A stretch of 64,000 bases of DNA from Ornithinibacillus scapharcae TW25 (lineage in GTDB: Bacteria > Bacillota > Bacilli > Bacillales > Amphibacillaceae), in contig NZ_AEWH01000042.1 in NCBI RefSeq assembly GCF_000190475.1, forward strand, positions 1-64,000, in the 5' to 3' direction. Made by a program: the position numbers and the translations under genes. A model generated the notes under the pieces. That model saw nothing but the letters and a program-made list of their open reading frames with translations, searched no databases and had not been told where the DNA came from. Of this stretch, positions 60,083 through 64,000 are shown in pieces (position 1 is the first letter of the stretch; each line of letters opens with the position of its first letter).

Positions 60083-61483
60083 TTATCTCCTAAAAACCCG
60101 ATCCCCATCATAACTATAAACTGTCAGCTTATCATCCACATATGTCTCCAAATAAACCTTCCTACCCCATAATTGATGAATATAAGGCAGTACATTTTCT
60201 AAATAATGTAGATCAAGCTCCATACCCTCGTATCCGTGAACCAAATACAATTCACCATTACGCATATAATCTCCATCCACTACTGTAATATATGGGAACC
60301 CCCCATTGACCCGCATCGAAACTAACTGTTCACGGACGTTTTCATAGTCTTTATCTGATATTTTGTAATACGGTCCTTGCTTTTCAAATAGATACAAGTC
60401 CTCTCGTTCTACCAAGTCCTTTGTTAGATAGTTCCGGATAAATGAAATATCCGATTCTATCTCACGTACTTCAAACATTTTCTCACGACCATATCCTGGC
60501 TTAACACCCCGTGCTATCATCTCTTCAGTTGGATTATTATAGCGTTCCTCAATATCCTCAAAGATTTTCAAGCCTAAATAATAGGGGTTGATTTGTTGTT
60601 TGGATGGCTGCACGACGGCGGAGTTTAGTTTGGCGAATTCTACGGTTTCATCGGATGTTAAGTCTAGTTCGCGCATGATGCGTTGGTGCCAGTAGGAAGC
60701 CCAGCCTTCATTCATGATTTTCGTCTCAAGCTGCGGCCAGAAGTATAACATCTCCTCCCGCATCATCGTCAGTATATCCCGTTGCCAGTCTTCTAACTCT
60801 CTACTATATTGTTCAATGAATAGGAGTAAATCCTTCTCAGGTCTTGGAGGAAGTTTCTTTTTTCGATTTACTTTCGGCATAGTCTCTTCCGGCTTTTCAT
60901 CCATATCCCAAAGATCATCATATGGTGTTTGAGCCTTCTTGATTGGGGATTCCTCTTCTTCCCATTTATACTGTGGTAGCTTTGGGCGAACGATAGAAGG
61001 ATCAATATGTTCCTGAATAGCCAGGACAGCATCTAGGAATTTTTCTACCTCACCCTTCCCATGAAGAATCTCATATTCTGCAATTCTTTCCGCTGTTGCC
61101 GTCATGCTCTCTACCATATCTCTCCTCGTATTGGAAAAACGAACATTGTTTTTAAAGAAGTCACAGTGCGCAAGGACATGCGCGATAATGAGTTTGTTTT
61201 GAATTAAGCTATTTGTATTTAATAAAAATGCGTAACATGGATCAGAGTTGATAACTAACTCATAGATTTGACTCAGTCCTAAATCATATTGTAACTTCAT
61301 TCGATGAAATTGTTTTCCAAAGCTCCAATGAGAGAAACGGGTCGGCATCCCATACGCTCCAAACGTATAGATTATATCAGCAGGACAAATTTCATATCGC
61401 ATTGGATAAAAGTCCAATCCAAATCCAACAGCAATTTCCGTAATTTCTTCTATGGCTTTATGAAGTTCTTTCGAATCGGTCAA
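60083..61483 (-). CDS. spoVR: SpoVR family protein
   Basis: A 466-residue SpoVR protein; near-identical blocks to B. subtilis SpoVR are [84 protein letters not shown] and [13 protein letters not shown]. SpoVR acts in spore cortex formation in B. subtilis and has relatives in many non-spore-formers. A charged, Pro-rich insert ([32 protein letters not shown]) sits in the middle. I start it at TTG 61483, just after GGAGGGATCACC; a TTG at 61498 lies in the ribosome binding site. Divergent from the zinc lipoprotein gene. Confidence 0.9.
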   Translation of the reverse strand: MTDSKELHKAIEEITEIAVGFGLDFYPMRYEICPADIIYTFGAYGMPTRFSHWSFGKQFHRMKLQYDLGLSQIYELVINSDPCYAFLLNTNSLIQNKLIIAHVLAHCDFFKNNVRFSNTRRDMVESMTATAERIAEYEILHGKGEVEKFLDAVLAIQEHIDPSIVRPKLPQYKWEEEESPIKKAQTPYDDLWDMDEKPEETMPKVNRKKKLPPRPEKDLLLFIEQYSRELEDWQRDILTMMREEMLYFWPQLETKIMNEGWASYWHQRIMRELDLTSDETVEFAKLNSAVVQPSKQQINPYYLGLKIFEDIEERYNNPTEEMIARGVKPGYGREKMFEVREIESDISFIRNYLTKDLVEREDLYLFEKQGPYYKISDKDYENVREQLVSMRVNGGFPYITVVDGDYMRNGELYLVHGYEGMELDLHYLENVLPYIHQLWGRKVYLETYVDDKLTVYSYDGDRVFRR

Positions 61484-61560
61484 TGGTGATCCCTCCAAAT
61501 AAGCTTTTTATAGTTTATGAGAGAAAGTTGGAATGATGAACGTGGTACAAGAATAAACAT

Positions 61561-61607
61561 AAATCGTAACCGTTACTATTTACAAACCGTAACCATTACG
61601 ATATAAT
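61561..61607 (+). promoter_or_regulatory. Sigma-A promoter with two Zur boxes
   Basis: TTTACA (61579-61584), 17-bp spacer, TATAAT (61602-61607). Two Zur-box-like repeats of the form TCGTAAC-N-GTTAC and CCGTAACCATTACGA, at 61564-61577 and 61587-61601, cover the region upstream and the promoter spacer. The match to the B. subtilis Zur consensus AAATCGTAATNATTACGATTT is high in both. Zinc-replete repression is expected. Confidence 0.85.
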
Positions 61608-61640
61608 CAATCTTAGTTTTTACAAAGGGAGAGTTTTGTA

Positions 61641-62645
61641 TTGAAAAAAATACTGTTTTTCGTAAGTTTACTGAGTTTAATTGTAATGTTAGGAGCTTGT
61701 GGAAGTAGTGCAAGTTCAGATCACTCAAAAGATGAGGGAACATTATCCATCTACACATCTATATACCCTCTAGAAGACTTCGCCAAGAAAATTGGTGGAG
61801 AACATGTAGAGGTTACCACGCTTATACCGCCTGGAACAGATAGCCATACTTACGAGCCTACTTCAAAGGAAATATTAGATATCGCTAGAGCAGATGCTTT
61901 TATCTATAACGGGCTCGGGATGGAAACCTATGCAGTGAAGATTCACGAAACACTTGAAGATGAAGATGTCACGATAGTAGAAGCTGCGGGTGGGGTAGAA
62001 GCTGTGACACATGAACATAATCATGGGGACGAAGAACATCATGGACATGGCGAAGATGATCATGAACATAGTGAAGAAGAACATGAACACGAAGGACATG
62101 AAGAGGACGGACATCACCATGGTGATCAAGACCCACATGTGTGGCTTGATCCTCATAGAGCAATCACATTAGCAGCAAGTATAAAAGATACACTGATTGA
62201 ATTGAAACCTGAGGCTAAAGAAGAATTCGAGAAAAACTACGAAGAACTTGTGAACAACTTACAAGAGTTAGATAACGAATTTCACCAACTAGTGGAGGCA
62301 AAAAGTAATCCTGAAATGATTGTTTCTCATGCTGCTTATGGTTATTGGGAGGAAAGCTATGGCATCAAACAAATCGCCATTGCTGGACTATCATCTAGTC
62401 AAGAGCCTTCACAAGGCGAGTTAACCGAGATCATCCAAATCGCTAAAGAAAAGGACATCAAATATGTTATTTTCGAACAAAATGTTACACCAAAAGTTGC
62501 CGATGTAATTCGTGAAGAAATTAAAGCAGAGCCACTATACTTGCATAATCTATCTACACTAACAGACGAAGATATCGAAAACGGAGAAGATTATTTTAGC
62601 TTAATGGAACGAAATTTAGAAACCTTAGATAAAGCTTTAAAATAA
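61641..62645 (+). CDS. Zinc-binding lipoprotein ZnuA/AdcA-like
   Basis: A 334-residue metal ABC transporter binding protein (cluster A-I). Lipobox LGAC (Cys20); metal site residues in TDSHTYEPTS (first His), a His/Asp/Glu-rich loop (about 127-175, EHNHGDEEHHGHGEDDHEHSEEEHEHEGHEEDGHHHGDQDPHVWLD), ISVSHAAYGYW (His) and QEPSQGELTEI with later Asp/Glu. The His-rich loop binds zinc in ZnuA. Start is TTG 61641 with AAAGGGAGAG ahead. No znuB/znuC lies here, so the transporter must be encoded elsewhere. Zur-controlled promoter. Confidence 0.9.
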   Translation: MKKILFFVSLLSLIVMLGACGSSASSDHSKDEGTLSIYTSIYPLEDFAKKIGGEHVEVTTLIPPGTDSHTYEPTSKEILDIARADAFIYNGLGMETYAVKIHETLEDEDVTIVEAAGGVEAVTHEHNHGDEEHHGHGEDDHEHSEEEHEHEGHEEDGHHHGDQDPHVWLDPHRAITLAASIKDTLIELKPEAKEEFEKNYEELVNNLQELDNEFHQLVEAKSNPEMIVSHAAYGYWEESYGIKQIAIAGLSSSQEPSQGELTEIIQIAKEKDIKYVIFEQNVTPKVADVIREEIKAEPLYLHNLSTLTDEDIENGEDYFSLMERNLETLDKALK

Positions 62646-62664
62646 TTAGCACTTCTTCACAGTT

Positions 62665-62703
62665 AAATACCCAGCACATATTCCGTGTGCTGGGTATTTC
62701 TTT
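62665..62703. terminator. Bidirectional terminator between the zinc lipoprotein gene and htpG
   Basis: AAATACCCAGCACA (62665-62678) and TGTGCTGGGTATTT (62686-62699), perfect 14-bp stem, T run both ways. Confidence 0.9.
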
Positions 62704-64000
62704 TAAGAAGAAGCAACCATAATTTTACACATATTATTGGTTAGTTCCACTGGGTCCTCCACTGGTAAGCCTTCAATTAATAAAGCTTGGTTGAACAATA
62801 TGTTCGTGTATAGTTCCAATTTCTCTTTATCGTTTTCATATGCATCCTTCAATGTTAGGAAAACATCATGATTCGGATTGATTTCTAGTACCTTCTCTGC
62901 GGTTACATGCTGGTCAGGCATAGCATTAATTACTTTTTCCATTTCAATCGATATCTCTCCATCTGCCGTTAAGCACACTGGATGAGTTCTCAACCGTTTG
63001 GAGACACGTACTTCTTTTACTTTTCCAGCTAGTTTCTCTTTCATGTACGCAAAGAGTTCCTTGTTCTCATTCGTCTCTTCCTCTGATGCCTTCTTCTCAT
63101 CTTCTGATTCGATTCCAAGATCATGGCTGGATACAGACTTGAATTCCTTGTCATCATAGTTCATGAGCATTCGAATTGCGAACTCATCAATTTCTTCCGT
63201 AAAGTACAGGATTTCATAGCCTTTATCCGCTACAAGCTCTGTTTGTGGTAGCTTGTCTATGCGTTCAATGGAATCACCTGTTGCATAATAGATATATTTC
63301 TGATCTTCTGGCATTCTAGAAACATATTCCGCTAATGTCACGAGTTTTTTCTCTTTTGATGAGTAGAATAGTAATAGATCCTTCAATGTATCTTTATGCA
63401 TTCCAAATTCATTGTAAACACCGAATTTTAATTGACGGCCAAATGCCTCAAAGAATTTTTCATACTTTTCTCGATCGTCTCGTTGTAAGCTTAATAGTTG
63501 AGTTTTTATTTTCTTCTCAATATTTTTTGCGATTAAGGTTAGCTGACGATCCTGCTGTAGCATCTCACGTGAAATATTTAAGGAAAGGTCTTCTGAATCC
63601 ACTAATCCCTTTACAAAGCTAAAGTGATCTGGAACTAAATCAGCGCACTTCTCCATAATTAGCACACCGTTTGAATACAATTCCAAACCTTTTTCGTAGT
63701 CTTGAGAGTAATAATCGAATGGACGATTCTCTGGTACAAATAAAATGGCATTGTAGCGAATTGTTCCATCCACATTTAAGTGAATCGATTTAATTGGTTT
63801 ATCAAAGCCATATCGCTTTTCCTGATAGAAGATTTCATAATCCTCATCGGTCAGTTCACTCTTGTTCTTTTTCCAAATTGGAACCATACTGTTGATTGTT
63901 TCTTCTTCCACATAATCAACATACTCATCACTATCGTCTTCTTTTTTACTTTTCGTAACATCCATTTTAATTGGGAATCGAATAAAGTCGGAGTACTTTT
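62703..64000 (-). CDS. htpG: Molecular chaperone HtpG (Hsp90), C-terminal part
   Basis: The C-terminal ~430 residues of bacterial Hsp90, cut by the window end. In frame the open reading continues upstream to position 64000 ([15 protein letters not shown]...). The middle domain shows LILNVDG-type and the conserved [25 protein letters not shown], and the C-terminal dimerisation region follows to [15 protein letters not shown]. The N-terminal ATPase domain (~190 residues) must lie beyond 64000. It refolds or stabilises proteins in the cytoplasm. Single gene with a terminator at 62665. Confidence 0.93.
   Translation of the reverse strand, partial: KYSDFIRFPIKMDVTKSKKEDDSDEYVDYVEEETINSMVPIWKKNKSELTDEDYEIFYQEKRYGFDKPIKSIHLNVDGTIRYNAILFVPENRPFDYYSQDYEKGLELYSNGVLIMEKCADLVPDHFSFVKGLVDSEDLSLNISREMLQQDRQLTLIAKNIEKKIKTQLLSLQRDDREKYEKFFEAFGRQLKFGVYNEFGMHKDTLKDLLLFYSSKEKKLVTLAEYVSRMPEDQKYIYYATGDSIERIDKLPQTELVADKGYEILYFTEEIDEFAIRMLMNYDDKEFKSVSSHDLGIESEDEKKASEEETNENKELFAYMKEKLAGKVKEVRVSKRLRTHPVCLTADGEISIEMEKVINAMPDQHVTAEKVLEINPNHDVFLTLKDAYENDKEKLELYTNILFNQALLIEGLPVEDPVELTNNMCKIMVASS

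Overview
The window comes from an AT-rich, endospore-forming, low-GC Gram-positive bacterium of the family Bacillaceae. The evidence is two SspH-type small acid-soluble spore proteins, SpoVR, YpjP, two Spx-family regulators, T-box leaders, a PhoP-box pst operon, Fur and Zur boxes and many genes that read like Bacillus subtilis proteins (YvbH, YugP, YvaD, YcgT, NhaC/YheL). Gene content and small proteins suggest a halotolerant Oceanobacillus/Virgibacillus-type organism, but genus is an inference. It looks like chromosome: mostly housekeeping and transport genes, no rRNA, tRNA, prophage, insertion sequence or CRISPR array that I can see.

Layout. 1-5 kb: GMP reductase, Spx, a phosphatase/GrpB pair, a CDP-alcohol phosphotransferase and a guanine-deaminase-like enzyme. 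5.2-11.2 kb: an oligopeptide ABC transporter in the order ATPase, ATPase, binding lipoprotein, (a ~240-bp palindromic element), permease, permease. 11.2-15.6 kb: YvbH-like protein, DUF4188 gene with its PadR regulator, an MFS exporter, and a three-gene DUF2089/SHOCT-like operon. 15.8-21.5 kb: chemoreceptor and the pstSCAB phosphate operon with PhoP-box-like repeats. 22.2-25.2 kb: a PqqB-like metallo-beta-lactamase-fold gene and NhaC-family antiporter behind two tandem tyrosine-type T-boxes. 25.2-32.5 kb: two sspH genes, lipoprotein, DacC-type penicillin-binding protein, second chemoreceptor, and a tandem pair of nearly identical FMN reductases. 32.5-40.7 kb: CNNM/CorC-type transporter, TraB protein, a single-cysteine Spx paralogue, YugP protease, a two-component system and a CAP-domain lipoprotein. 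40.8-42.5 kb: pnuC-nadR (NAD salvage). 43.6-44.1 kb: two very small membrane proteins, one with an ATA where the start codon should be and one resembling holin-like type I toxins. 45-50 kb: an ArsR-controlled flavoprotein and a divergent ArsR-like regulator plus MFS pair. 50-60 kb: three ECF sigma/anti-sigma modules, remnants of a fourth, and an iron-regulated but broken FNR/siderophore-ATPase locus. 60-64 kb: SpoVR, Zur-regulated zinc-binding lipoprotein, and the C-terminal part of HtpG.

Many genes are linked through regulation: phosphate (PhoP), iron (Fur), zinc (Zur), metalloid (ArsR), tyrosine (T-box), thiol stress (Spx) and envelope stress (ECF). At least three genes (PqqB-like, nadR, FNR) carry frameshifts, and the ABC ATPase after FNR has lost its Walker A half. 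The single-base homopolymer shifts could be sequencing errors; the FNR-ATPase junction looks like a real deletion. The most interesting candidates are the tandem tyrosine T-box operon with its MBL-fold partner, the ArsR/flavoprotein pair that share a C-terminal NCGC tail, and the tiny membrane proteins at 43.6-44.1 kb.
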